Assembly: GCA_030272155.1 (NCBI GenBank)
Contig: CP126205.1
Coordinates: 1,662,501 to 1,726,500, forward strand
DNA from: Tetradesmus obliquus
Taxonomy: Eukaryota > Chlorophyta > Chlorophyceae > Sphaeropleales > Scenedesmaceae
Direction of reading: 5' to 3'
Length of the DNA: 64,000 nucleotides
This document shows positions 1 to 11,577 of the stretch, in pieces (position 1 is the first letter of the stretch; the number at the start of each line of letters is the position of its first letter). Below the pieces are notes generated by a model, which searched no databases, was not told where the DNA came from, and was given only the letters and a program-made list of their open reading frames with translations. The translations under genes and the position numbers were made by a program.

Positions 1-3000
1 TCAGCTTCCCTATTCCCAATTCGCTGCCACCTTCCTACTGCTGACCTGCTACGTTTCTCAGCCAGCCACCCACCTCCATGATCAGCACTTCTCTGATATC
101 CGAGCAGTACAGCCGCTCAAACATGCACTGCGCATGAGCTGTGTCCTTTCACCGTCACTGCTGGTCGCACCTGTACACTGCTGGGCAAGGGTGACAACCA
201 ATAGGATTCAAAAACAGCACTTATTGCACTTTGCTGTTGCCCCCACTAGCCCTGCGGCTTAGTTTTCACCATCATCAGCGTTTCAGCAGCCACCCACCTC
301 CATGATCAGCAGTTCTTTGATATAAAGCAGTACAGCCGCCCACCTCAGCTTCCCCATCCCCTAATCACTTACTTATTCACAATGCTGCCACTTTCCAACA
401 TGCTCAGCCCCACTCACCTCCATGATCAGCACTTCATTGATATCAGAGCAGTACAGCCGCACGCCTCAGCTTCCCCATCCCCTATTCACTGCCACCTCCC
501 TACTGCTACCACTTTCCTGCGTGCTCAGCCAGCCACCCACCTCCATGATCAGCACTTCTCTGATATCCGAGCAGTACAGCCGCTCAAACATGCACTGCCC
601 ATGATCTGTATCCTTTCACCGTCACTGCTGCACCTGTACACTGCTGGGCAAGGGTGACAACCAATAGGATTCAAACACAGCACTTGTTGCACTTTGCTGT
701 TGCCCCCACTAGCCCTGCTGCTTTCATCACCATCATCAGCGTTTCAGCAGCCACCCACCTCCATGATCAGCACTTCTTTGATGTCTGAGCAGTACAGCCG
801 CTCAAACACGCGCTGCGCATACGCCAGGGCCCCCTCCCCTTCCTGCACCTTGAAGAACCCTGGCACGCTCATGCTCGGCTCCGTCACTAGCAAATCTTGA
901 CAACCCGAGCAGTACAGCCGCACACCTCTGCTTCCCTACTCCCTATCCACTGCCATTCGCCACTGCTGCCACTCTCCAACATGCTCAGCCAGCCACCCAC
1001 CTCCATGATCAGCACTTCTTTGATGTCTGAGCAGTACAGCCGCTCAAACACGCGCTGCGCATACGCCAGGGCCCCCTCCCCTTCCTGCAGCTTGAAAAAG
1101 CTTGCACGCTCTGCTGCATCTGCAGCCACTTTTGCCTCCGCATCTGATGCTGCTGCTGCACTGTCGCCGTTTGCTGCTGCTGCTGCTATTGTTGCTGGCG
1201 TGCTGCCGTCTGCCGCTGCTGCCCCTGCGTCGCCGTTGGCTGCCGGCTCGACTGCAGCTGCTGCTGGGGTGTCCAGGTCTGCATGGGATGTCAGCCGAAT
1301 GGGTGGTGGTTGGTGGTTGCCAGGTGCGACGCGAAAAAAGCAACGGGAGCATGTTGTGCAGCAGGGCCATGCAATAACACAAGTAAACCTCAATTGCGAA
1401 GGATTGATAAGCAAGCTCAGCTGCTGCAGTGCGCAAACTGTACAGTAGCAACACTACGGCCAGCCGCACCTGAAATGTCCACCTTGCCAAACAGCCGTGG
1501 GAACAGCAGCTCCGTGGCCCACACGATGCAGTGGATGGGCTTGTCGGGAGTGCACGCGAATGCTTGGGATACACAGCCTCAGCGCACAGGCGCACCTGAC
1601 ACACCACAACGCTGACGAGCCGCAGACACTGTGCTACACTGCGCATCAACCAGCTTCTATACTGCAGACCACCAAACAGCCGCCGCACCTGACACGTCCA
1701 CTTTCCCAAACAGCCGCGGGAACAGCAGCTGCTTGGCCCACACGATGCAGCACCACGCGGCACTACGCAGCACCGCCAGCCAAACACAGCCAAGCTTGCA
1801 GTCCACACCCTTGCGACAGCAGCACCGCACTTCAGCAACACACACACCTGATACTTCAACCTTGCCGAACAGCCGCGGGAACAGCAGCTCCTTGGCCCAC
1901 ACGATGCAGTGGATGGGCTTGTCGAGCGTGCACACAATAGCTGTTTCTCTAGGACCAACACTGCAAAAACACCAACCGCACTTGACGCATCCGCGCTGCC
2001 AAAGAGCCACAGGAACAGCACAGAGCTGCCTTTCGGCCGGCTGTTGTTCTGCTCATTGTCAACCGGCGCACCTGACACGTCGATCTTTACAGACAGCCGT
2101 GGGAACAGCAGCCCCTTGGCCCACACAACCAAACAATGCAGTGGATGGGCTGGTCGGGCAGCACGCGGCAGCTGTGTCTGGGAACAAACCTCTAACAACA
2201 CGCCCGCACTTGACGCATCCGCGCAGCCAAAGAGCCACAGGAACAGCACAGAGCTGTTCTTCGGCTGGCTGTTGTTCTGCTGATGGCCAACCGGCGCACC
2301 TGACACATCCACTTTCCCAAAAAGTGGTGGAAACAGCAGCTCCTTGGCCCAAACGATGCAGTGTGCTGACTGTGCACTGATGGTTGTTACCAGCCAGCCG
2401 CACCTGAAAACACATCCACTTTGCCGAACAGCCGCGGGAACAGCTGCTGCATGTGCGTGTCCCCTGCCAAATTATGCACCAGCTGACTATGCAGTCCACT
2501 CCTCAGCAAAATACGCACCCGACACGTCCACCATTCCAAACAGCCGTGGGAACAGCAGCTCCTTGGCCCACACGATGCAGCATGCTGGCTATGCCACAGT
2601 GTGCTGATGTATGTTTTCAGTCAGCCGCACCTGACACGTCCACTTTTCCAAACAGCCGTGGGAACAGCAGCTCCTTGGCCCACACGATGCAGTGGATGGG
2701 CTTGTCGGGAGTGCATGCAGATGTTTTGGGTACAAAGCCTCAGCACACAGGCGCACCTGACAACCACAACGCTGACGAGCCGCAGGCACTGCACTGTACT
2801 GCTCGGTCGGTTCTGTTCTACTGACTATGAAACAGCCGCCGCACCTGACGCAGCATTCTAGCCAATCAGAGCCAATCAAACAGTCCACCCTTTGGCAAAA
2901 CACGCACCTGACACGTCCACCTTGCCGAACAGCCGCGGGAACAGCAGCTCCTTGGCCCACACGATGCAGTGGATGGGCTTGTCGGGCGTGCACATGATAG

Positions 3001-5730
3001 CTGTTTTTCTGAGAACAAAACTGCAAACAACCAACCGCACTTGCCGCATCCGCGCTGCCAAAGAGCCAAAGGAACAGCGCAGAGCTGTTCTTCGGCCGGC
3101 TGTTGTTCTGCTCGTTGTCAACCAGCCGCCGCACCTGACACGTCCACTTTTCCAAACAGCCGTGGGAACAGCAGCTCCTTGGCCCACACGATGCAGTGGA
3201 TGGGCTTGTCGGGCGTGTTGCGCAGCGTGCAGATGGGGTAGCTCTTCGGGGCCCCGCTGCCCCGAGGGTGGCACTCGTAGCACTCGGTGACGTCCTTGAG
3301 GTGCACCGAGACCTGCAGAATGCAAACCACAGGGACAAAACATGGAAACAGAGGTTGGATTGGCATGTATTGTGTGAAATAGCATTCAGTGACGTCCTTT
3401 AGAAGCACCAAGACCTGAGGCAGCAGGGTGTCAGGTTTGCAGGCGTGCATGTGATGCATTGGTCATGCTACGTGCACTCCACGCATCCAGCAGTGCCGCT
3501 CTCCACTAGGGGAACCTTTGCATACGCCCCAAGCAGCATCAGGTGTTGCGTCCATGCCACACCAGAGTTGAAGGATATCTTACCTGCCCTACATATCCAG
3601 CAGTGCCACTCTCCACTAGGGGAACCTTGGCAGCCATGGCCAGCCGGTTCACATGCCTGCAAGGACCACGTTGCACAATGCAGGAAGAGCAGGGTGGAGA
3701 CAGACAAGGCGTGCGGCAGTGGTTCGTCATCTGGGAGTCAGTCGCAAGGAGCGTACATAACGTGTTACGCATGCCATGCACAATCATACAGGCCGGGAAG
3801 AGTGCAGGCAGACAAGATCAGGCAGCAGCAAGCCCTGATAGCAAGGGATGTAGCTCTGATGCGCCATGCAGAATCGCAGGCATGAGGCGGCGTTCAAGAT
3901 GACTACTATCAAACGATTGCTGCGGGGGCACAGCCACTGCGGCACGCACCGACGCGCTGCCATGTCGTCCAGGCCATTCAGCACCAGGTTCATGCTGTGT
4001 AACAGGCACACCGCAGAGCTCAACCCAACAAAGGAAGGCACAACCAAGCCACTGGCGCGCACCTGCGCGCAGCCATGTTGTCCAAGCCATTCAGCACCAG
4101 GTCAAATGAGCTGAAGAAGTCCAGCCCAAAGCGTGGCTCCATAATGTTGGCCTGCAGGAAAAAGCACGGCAGTAACATTCAAGGTGTGCACTTTGCAGTA
4201 TTATCAAGCAGTGCTTGTGACCTTCAGCAGCCCTGCAGCTGAAGGTGGCAACCTTGCAGGCAGAGGCACAGCAGCACCCTTCTTTGTTGTTTGCGGATGG
4301 CAAGCAAGCTTTCACGATGTCGGCCGTCACTTGCACAGCAGCTGCTGCTTAGCAAGCAAAAGCACAGCAACCACCAGCACGCCGCTCACACACCTGGTAT
4401 GCTTTGATGTCGGCGCATGGCGCGAAGCCCTTCACAATGTCAGCTGCCAGTTGCACAGCAGCTGCTGCTCGGCGACAAAGTGCACAGCAGACACTCCATT
4501 CCCTGTGTCGCTCACACACCTGGTATGCTTTGATGTTGGCGGAAGGCGCAAACCCTTCACAATGTCAGCTGCCACTTGCGCCTTGCTCTGGCCCACATGC
4601 TACAACCATGCTGCTACTAGCTTGCTGCTACCTTGCAGGATCATGCACAGCAGCACCTTTCTCATCCCACCTGGTATGCTTTGATGCCGGCAGTTGAAGC
4701 GGAAGCCCTTCACAATGTCAGCTGCCACTTGCACAGCAGCTGCTGCTTGGCAACAAAGTGTACAGCAAACAATCCATTTCCTGTGTCGCTCACGCACCTG
4801 GTATGCTTTGATGTCGGCGGTTGGCGCAAAGCCCCTCACATTGTCAGCTGTCAGCATTGCAGAATAACAGCTGCTTGCAGCTGCTAGCTTGTAGGCAGAG
4901 GCACAGCAATACCTCTCCCCAAACACCGAAACACACCTGGTATGCCTTGATGTTGGCGGAAGGCGCAAAGCCCTTCACAATGTTGGCTGCCACTTGCGCC
5001 TTGCTCTGCCCCACATGTGAGCGCCTGAACAGGAACTGCCGGTTGAGGTTGCTGGTCTCTATGGTGTCCAGGTCGATCTGCTTGCAGGAAAGGGCGGGAA
5101 GAGGTTGTAACACTGGCTGTAGCAACGACATAACAAGGTACAGACATAGAGGTCCTCTGCTTTGCTGTGCAGCGCACTTTGCTTGCTTGCTTGCTTGCTG
5201 TGCTGTGTTATGTCCAGTCGAGCTGTTCGCCGTCGCTGTTGTGCCGCTGCATCTGCTGCGCTGCTGTTGTTGGTTGGGTCTTTGTAACTTCAGTTCATGC
5301 TGCCATCTGTGTTGTAGATACATGCTGCTGCACCCTGTGCTGTGACTTGTCACAAGCGGTGCACTGCTGCCAGTTGGTTATGTGTGTACTATTCCTCTTA
5401 GCAATGTGAGCTGTGTTGCTCACCACCTCAATGTTTTCAAAGCCAGTTAGCACCAGCGTTTTGAGAAGCTCACAGCCAATGCCTCCAGCACCAACAGCAA
5501 GCACCTTGGCCGCTTTGATCTGCACACACACAGCAGCAGCAGCAGCAGGTTTGAGGCGATGCAACAGATAGAATGGTGAAAGCCGCCGCATGTCTTGCCA
5601 TGTATGCAGCAAAGTTGCACTGATGACCAGAACTGCTTACCTTGGCTGTAAAAGAGTCCGTGAAGAGGAGGCCTGGCCACTCAGCAGTGACGTCTGCTGG
5701 TGCTGCCGCTGCTGCTACTGCTGCTGCCAT
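1..5730 (-). CDS. UBA2: SUMO-activating enzyme E1 subunit 2 (UBA2/SAE2), 3' end beyond the window
   Basis: Catalytic subunit of the heterodimeric SUMO E1: it adenylates SUMO and carries it as a thioester before transfer to the E2 in the nucleus. Exons (minus): 5641-5730, 5424-5519, 4937-5077, 4063-4151, 3584-3656, 3135-3312, 1001-1278; phases agree throughout. Seen: the nucleotide-binding glycine motif [14 protein letters not shown] in exon 2, then [30 protein letters not shown] in exon 5; zinc-type CYECHP (Cys174, Cys177) and the expected catalytic cysteine (about 191, in PICTLRNTP) in exon 6. Exon 7 adds an Ala-rich acidic insertion and then the [16 protein letters not shown] region. The C-terminal ubiquitin-fold part must lie left of base 1. 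The start at 5730 is the first Met of the conserved frame and precedes a short Ala-rich leader. Most introns hold tandem copies of neighbouring exon edges. Confidence 0.92.
75..866 (-). repeat. Five partial copies of UBA2 exon 7 3' end plus donor
   Basis: Copies near 75-140, 297-345, 414-465, 534-600 and 757-866 repeat the end of exon 7 (coding [13 protein letters not shown]) followed by the same GTGGGTGG donor. They lie downstream of the complete exon at 1001-1278. The copy at 757-866 is the longest; it keeps the [17 protein letters not shown] stretch in frame and has a possible internal acceptor. The others are shorter and diverged. Confidence 0.85.
1467..2990 (-). repeat. Nine-copy array of UBA2 exon 6 3' end plus donor
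   Basis: Copies of the segment coding [19 protein letters not shown] and its donor lie near 1467, 1685, 1844, 2067, 2294, 2399, 2516, 2626 and 2906, downstream of the complete exon 6. Several keep an open frame and a GT donor; others carry substitutions or indels (for example near 2067 and 2399). None has the exon's 5' half with the catalytic cysteine. A second unit coding [12 protein letters not shown] is interspersed near 1976, 2206 and 3026. Confidence 0.88.
3378..4015 (-). repeat. Single edge copies of UBA2 exons 6, 5 and 4
   Basis: A 5' copy of exon 6 with its acceptor (about 3378-3420, coding [10 protein letters not shown]) lies upstream of exon 6. A 3' copy of exon 5 (about 3488-3530, coding [11 protein letters not shown]) and a 3' copy of exon 4 (about 3955-4012, coding [12 protein letters not shown], with donor) lie downstream of their exons. 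Confidence 0.8.
4311..4860 (-). repeat. Array of UBA2 exon 3 3' ends plus donor
   Basis: Four clear copies (about 4388-4465, 4514-4602, 4668-4738, 4790-4860) and one remnant near 4311 repeat the exon 3 end coding IVKGFAP..IKAYQ, the CAG|GT donor and the following intron start. They lie downstream of the complete exon 4937-5077. None has a matching acceptor at the exon's true 5' edge. Confidence 0.87.
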
Positions 5731-6504
5731 GCGTGCTGTGCCTGCTGCACCCGCCTATAATGCGCCTTGGGACCCGTTGATCTACGATGAATGCCTTCAA
5801 GCAACACTTCAGTAGATTGCTAAATTGGACAGTGCCTTGTCTGCTACGTGATCCAGTTCGAACTCTGTTCCCGCGTGGGTCACTAGCAGCGATGCGAGTG
5901 CTTCTTGGGGTATCCGGCACACATACATCAGCACATCAGAAAGCAGACCATGACTTGTCCTCAGAACCCATGCAAGGGATAGACTGCAAAGACAGTTTCG
6001 TTGTTTCTATTTGGACTTGTCATTCGCTCTGGACCATGTAGGGCCCGGTTTTAATGAGCCACAGCAATTACTTCGTTGCTGTGCATTCGGTTTGAGTCAA
6101 TTGGTGTGCTTCTTGCTTGTCTGGGCAGGATCCTTCTCGCTGCTGCTCGCTTGGACGCAGTCTGCTGTCAGGTACGCTCTGGTTGCTAGAGGCTTGCTAT
6201 TGTTCCACATTGGATGTTTAGATTATTCAGCTCATGCTAGGTGCTGCCAGCAATGCCGTCAGCGTCATCACCGGAAGTCGCTTCCGGTGATGGCATCCTG
6301 CACGTTTCCTGACAGTTGCCCGCATCTTTTAGGACTCAATCACTGACGTTTATGCTGGTGGTTGTTCTGCAGGCTCTCGTTTGTCAGCACGTTCCCTTCT
6401 AACGGCAGCACCAGCCCTGAACAGTAACCTCCTTCAGCTCTGCAGCAGGGCCTTTGCGTGTCCGCTCTGCAGCTCAGTGACCGCTAGCCTCCGCGTTCAG
6501 TAAG
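5731..6504. promoter_or_regulatory. Shared upstream region of the divergent UBA2 and thioredoxin genes
   Basis: About 770 bases separate the two start codons of divergently transcribed genes, so both promoters and 5' UTRs must lie here. I see no convincing TATA box or other named element and no open frame with recognisable similarity. Confidence 0.5.
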
Positions 6505-8626
6505 ATGGCGCTTGCATGCCGCAGCCAGCTAGCAGCAAGGCCAGCAGCAGTGCGGCCCAGGAGCAGAAGCAGCTTGGTTGTAAGGAATTCGCGCGTGCTG
6601 CATGGAGAGCATGGCCACGGCCACAGCACTGGCAAGGCCTGGTACGAGAAAAACATCGTGAGTATATGCTACCACGTTTTGGTATGAGCCTTCAAGGCAT
6701 CAGCAGCAGAGATTTTCACAATGGCAGCGACGTACATTTGATGCGCCATGCAAGGAAACTGTTGGCTGAGTTGCTCCACATGTTGCACATGCACACAGGC
6801 ACACAGATGGCAATTCAGCTGCAGGAGCACGGCAACTGTTTAACGCAGCACATGCCTGCAGCAGCTGCCTACAATCGCAGCTCCGCTGACCATGCTTCTA
6901 TTGCATGCTGTCTGCATGTTTTGTTTTGCTTGCAGGACTTGTGGGGCCATGAGCTGAGCAGCCAGGCAGACTTTGATGCAGTGGTGGCTGGGCTGCCAGC
7001 AGACAAGATGCTGGTGGTGGACTATTATGCACCCTGGTGTGCAGTGTGCAAGGTGGGTGTTGGCGCATGCACAGCAGCTGCAGCAGACAAGTACCTGGTC
7101 AAATAGGTACAGATAGTCGCCAGGGCAGTCACCTGCAGCACAGAGAGTGGTGGACTGATCTGCACCTTCTGTGCAGTGTGCAAGGTGGGGCACAGCAGCA
7201 GCACCAGCAGCACCAGCAGCACCAGCAGCAGCCTACACAGGACAGGCCCTGGCAGTTGCTAGCACACGCCTGCAGTACAGCACGACTGGCGCGCAGCTGA
7301 GTGATCCTTCGGCGTAGCGCTGGCGCGACATGTGCCGTGGGAGCCCGCGCAGACCATAAGCAGTCACAGCAAAAGCAGCAGCTGGAGCTCACCATTTACA
7401 GCGCAGTAGGCTACTGGACTGAGTCCTGCGCCTGGAACAGCTTGGTTGGCGGGACCAGCGGCAGCAGCAGTGCATGCTACAGCTGATCATATGCTTGCAT
7501 AGTTTCCTTTCACCAGCACCCCGCTACCAGGCAACGCCCCCTGTCAACGCTCTTTGACGCACTACACAGCAACAGCAAGCCCTGCTGCTGGCACGCTGAT
7601 GGCACTAAGCTCCCCTGTTCGTCCTGCTTCTCCTGCAAGCCGCATACACTGCCTGCCGTGAACAAAAGTGCAGCACTGACAAGGCAGTTCTGCTGATCGT
7701 GCTGCTGCCCTTCCTGCTGGCTTACTATCCCTGCAAGCTGCTGCCATTCCACTGCCATTCCTGTGCAACTGCACCAGCCGCACACCATGTACCGTGGCAT
7801 GTTGACGACAAACAGCCCGACAAGCACTTCCTCTGCTACTGCTGTTCTTACACAATGGCTGCGCACTTGCGTGTCCCGCAGACCGCGTACCCTGCCATGT
7901 GCCGGCTTGCGGACGACAAGCAGTTGAAGAAGCATTACCTTTGCTGACACTGCTGCTGCCCTTGCTGCTGCTGTTGCTGCGCACTTGCGCGTCCTGCAGA
8001 CCGCATACCCTGCCATGTGCCGGCTTGCTGATGACAAGGACTTGAAGCAGCACTTTGTGTTTGCCAAAGCCAGCCTGGAGCACGCCGAGGTCAAGGAGTG
8101 GGTCAAGGCTGAGGGCATCCGCGGCATCCCACACCTCTCCATCTACGACGGCACAGGTGGGGTTTGTTTGATGTGTCAAAGCAGGCCCAGCAGGACCCCA
8201 TGGATGTTGTTTCAGGGACAACCGTTTGCTGTGTCTGGGACCAGCATATAGTGTACACATAGCTTATGAGCTGAGGGCGTCATAGGCATCTCCTCAGCCA
8301 GTGTGATGGCACAGGTGCGAGGGCCTGACTTGTGGTGTGCCGTGGCAATGCACTGCCTCATTGCTGACCTCGTACCTTGTACACTGCTGACATGCACCTG
8401 CTGACCTGTTGCCTGCTGTTATGCATTACCATCCTCAAACTTTGCAGCCGTGAAGCTGCTGGGCATGGGCGCCTCTTTCAAGAAGGTGGACACCATCAAG
8501 TCCAACCTGCGCACCATCGCAAAGCACAAGGACGCAGTCAAGCAGCAGCAGCGGCTGCTGGACTTGGACCCAAACTTCTTCGTGATGATCCCAGGTGTGC
8601 CTACGGCTGTGGCAGCGTCGACCTGA
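6505..8626 (+). CDS. ACHT-like (atypical) thioredoxin, probably plastid-targeted
   Basis: Probable thiol-disulfide oxidoreductase of the stroma. Exons 6505-6657, 6936-7052, 8000-8156 and 8448-8626 give 201 residues with consistent phases. The first ~30 residues are rich in Ala, Arg and Ser with almost no acidic residues, as in a chloroplast transit peptide. Then comes GKAWYEKN, resembling the WWEKN segment that precedes the thioredoxin fold in ACHT proteins. The fold follows: VVDYYAPWCAVCK with active site W85-CAVC-89 (canonical is WCGPC), TAYPAMCRLADD, and GIRGIPHLSIYDGTG carrying the cis-proline. The last exon reads through a possible GT at 8595 to a stop at 8624-8626; a diverged duplicate of this end lies near 8700. 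The subfamily is an inference from the WYEKN segment; the exact redox partner is unknown. Confidence 0.85.
7167..7190 (+). repeat. Copy of thioredoxin exon 2 3' end plus donor
   Basis: A short repeat of the exon 2 end (coding CAVCK) with a GTGGGG donor lies about 115 bases downstream of the real donor at 7053. Confidence 0.7.
7785..7950 (+). repeat. Two copies of thioredoxin exon 3 5' end with acceptor
   Basis: A good copy (about 7878-7947) repeats CAG| and the segment coding TAYPAMCRLADDKQLKKH, then hits a stop. An older copy (about 7785-7840) is strongly diverged. Both lie upstream of the complete exon 8000-8156. Confidence 0.8.
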
Positions 8627-9784
8627 GCCACTGGTGGTGGCAGCAGCAGCAATGGCGGCGGCAGCGGCCGCTGGGTTTGGGCATGAATATCTTGTTGGAG
8701 GTACTGCGCGTGCTTACGGCTGTGGTAGCCTCGACTTGAGGTGATGTGCTGGCGGCAGCAGCAGCTGCAAGAATCAACCCAGGCTGCCTGCAGAAGAGTG
8801 GCAGTTTGATTGCAACAGCAGCAACGGCAGGCGGCAGCCAGGCACGCAGCGCCAGCAGGCGGCTGTGTGGTGGGCGGTGCCGATGCACATGGTGAGAATG
8901 GCTGCCGTGGGGTTTGGCATGCATCATCTTTGCATGGCCCAGTGCATGTAGTGTGCATGATGTGTGGCTTCTAGCTGTGCATGTGATGGCAGGAGCGTGT
9001 CTGCTGACACAGAGCAGGAGCCCACAGCAGCAGACACACCACAGCATGGTGCAGCAGCTTAAATAAGGTTTAATGAAAGTGCCACCAAGGCGTGGCAGCT
9101 GCCGCTGGTACAGACTGCAGCAGTTGCTGTGTCGGCAGGATTGGCACGATGGTGTGCATCATCACTGCTCTGCATTGCTAGGCATGCTGTGTTGTGTGAT
9201 AGTGTGAAGGTGCAGGAGAGCTGTGCTGTGCATGTGGGCAGGGAATGAAGATGTGTACAGCAGCAGCAGCACGACTCGAAGGTGTGTACGTCAGCTGCAG
9301 CACACAACCTTGACAATCTGCCAATCCAGCGCCTGCAACGATGGATGAATTATCTCTTGCATTGCTTGCTGGGATGTGTTTTGATTAGTTGTGCCATGTA
9401 ACGATGCATTCCTTCTACTGAGGCCGTTTTTCATGACACCGAATAGAGCGGTTGAGATCCAACCTGTTGGCGCTCGGCCCAACTGTGAAGTTTGCATACA
9501 CGGCGCTGATTCCCTCGGAACTGGTTGCATGTGAGCAAAATTACATTAGATTTGCATTTTTACGAGATGCCGAGATCCCAGGGTGACGAATAGCAGGGTT
9601 ATGCTAGGCTGCGTGCCGTTCGCTAATGGTCCCTAATCCATGTTAGCCGTCTCGTCAGGCAATTCACACTCAAGCATAGATATAGGCTCATTTAAAAGTC
9701 AACATTCGTAAGCTTTCCCTGAGCACCACCAGCCTCTGCCAACATCCTTTGCACCGGTCGCACAGCATAGACACGCACACAAAC
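8627..9784. other. 3' flank of thioredoxin gene and upstream region of acetate transporter
   Basis: No supported gene. It holds a diverged duplicate of the thioredoxin stop-codon region (about 8700-8742) and CAG/CTG-rich stretches. One TGTAA, the usual green-algal polyadenylation signal, is at 9397-9401 and could end the thioredoxin transcript. The last 100 bases presumably contain the transporter promoter. Confidence 0.4.
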
Positions 9785-11577
9785 ATGGCAGCCATGGACC
9801 CAAAGCTAGCCAAGAGCCTGAAGATTGAGGACGAGGCAAATATGATCAACTTTGACAAGGTCTGTGCAAGACAGTGATCGCAGGCTAGCCTGCAAGCAAT
9901 TGCACAGCTGCTGCTCGAGGATGACAGCGGTGGAAACGCGCTGCTCACCTGATATGGATCACGCATTGTGCGCGATTATTTATTTTAGCTGACTATCGTT
10001 ACAATCGACGCATAGTCTGACACTCAGGTGTTTTCTGCGGTGTGTTCGCAGGTCGAGCCAAAGCCTGTGCTGGCTGCCCCAGGCATTGCGAACCCGGCAC
10101 CTCTGGGACTGCTGTGCTTCGGCATGACCACAGGTATTGCGTAAAAATGAACTGTTTAGCTTTTGATTCGGCTAATCTTTCACCTGCATACTTCAGGCAC
10201 TGGTCAAGCGTGGATGGCGTTTTCAAGTTTTGCACAGCAGCAATGCACATTCTGCCCGCCAGCTGCAGTGCATAGCACAATTGGTCTGTCAACTGATAAA
10301 GTATGTATTTTTACGCTGCTTGTTCCTGCAGTTATGCTGATGTTCATCAATGCCAAATGGGTTGAGCCTGCAACCCTGAACGCCATGATGATGTATGCTT
10401 GCTTCTACGGAGGATTCGGCCAGATGGTTGCTGGAGTGTTCGAGGTGGGTTCCTGTTTCCCTGACATAGTGGAATCCTTGCTCAGAAGCGATGTTGCACC
10501 ATCAGTGTACGTCTTACTGGCATTCCACAGCTACCTCCAAGCCTAGTCAGCTGGACCAGAAACACTGCGCTGCCTATCATGCAGAGTATCCTTGCACCAG
10601 GCCATGCATTGCATATGCTCTGTTGACACACCTCCATAGTTTCTCTGCTGCCGTGCATGTGTGCTTCATAGTGAACTGTTGACTCTCGCTTCGCCCGTCG
10701 CACCTCACCTCAACCCTGCCTGAGCTCCGTCACCTGCCTGACCCTCTCCTGCAAACTTTCCTGCAACCTTCCTTTCCTGCAAACTTTCCTGCAAACCACC
10801 AACAGATGGTCAAGGGCAACACATTCGCAGCCACAGCCTTCTTCTCATATGGAGCCTTCTGGATGGCCTGGTACGTGGCCCAGTTTGTGGTCAAGACAGC
10901 TGCTGTTGCCGGCACCGCAGTCCCTGCCTTCTCTGGCGCCAAGACCTTCCCTATTGGTGAAACCCTCATCATGGTGCTGTGGGGAGTGTTCACCTTCCTG
11001 TTCTGGATCCCCACCCTGCGCAAGAACGGCTGCTTGTGCACCGTGTTTGGCACCCTGTGGGTAACTTTCCTGCTGCTTGCTGGCGGGCAGTGGAGCGCAG
11101 CATGCGGCCAGGCTGCTGGTTACATCGGCTTTGTCTGCGGCTGCAGCGCGATCTACACCGCATTCGCTGAGGTGGGTGTGGGTTTGGAAGATTGTAACAT
11201 GATATATAACAATTGCGTTCGGGACCTTATGGAGGTGGCGCTGCATGCTTGTCTGTCAGGCATGCGTGTGAGTGCTGCTGACCATGTTCTGCAGGACTCA
11301 TGCAGTGCCGCCTCAGTGCTGAGTGATGACTTTTGCTGTCTACAACAGCCAGAGCTAGCTTCCTGATAACCACGAAACGGTTGTACCCGATCGGGACTAG
11401 TATTTTGTGCTACTGCCAGCAAGCATCACTTCAATGTCTGCTCAGGCAACATCCCCACAGCTTGCTGACGCATCTGCTGTGTTCACGTGTCCTGTTAATT
11501 TGTTACTTTTTTTGCAGATCTACCAGGAGAACCTGGGCATCATGCTGCCTGGCCTGCGCCCCATCCGCTTCATCTAA
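9785..11577 (+). CDS. GPR1/FUN34/YaaH (AceTr) family acetate transporter
   Basis: Membrane transporter of the acetate/succinate family (SatP, Ady2/Gpr1; algal GFY proteins), expected to move acetate across a cell or organelle membrane. Exons 9785-9859, 10052-10133, 10332-10444, 10806-11171 and 11518-11577 give 231 residues with matching phases. After a soluble N-terminus comes the family signature NPAPLGL (about 39-45), then hydrophobic segments compatible with six helices: MTTVMLMFINAKWV, MMMYACFYGGFGQMVAGVF, FFSYGAFWMAWYVAQFVV, IMVLWGVFTFLFWIP, VFGTLWVTFLLLAGG and YIGFVCGCSAIYTAFAE. It ends in a short tail PGLRPIRFI. Length and order match the family. This is the one gene in which I saw no clear exon-edge copies, although its introns are similar in size to its neighbours'. 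Confidence 0.95.

Noticed and set aside
887-2312. Two long overlapping minus-strand frames as a separate gene
   Set aside because: They read through UBA2 exon 7 and the exon 6 copy array, including introns with clear GT..AG edges; they are shadows of UBA2.
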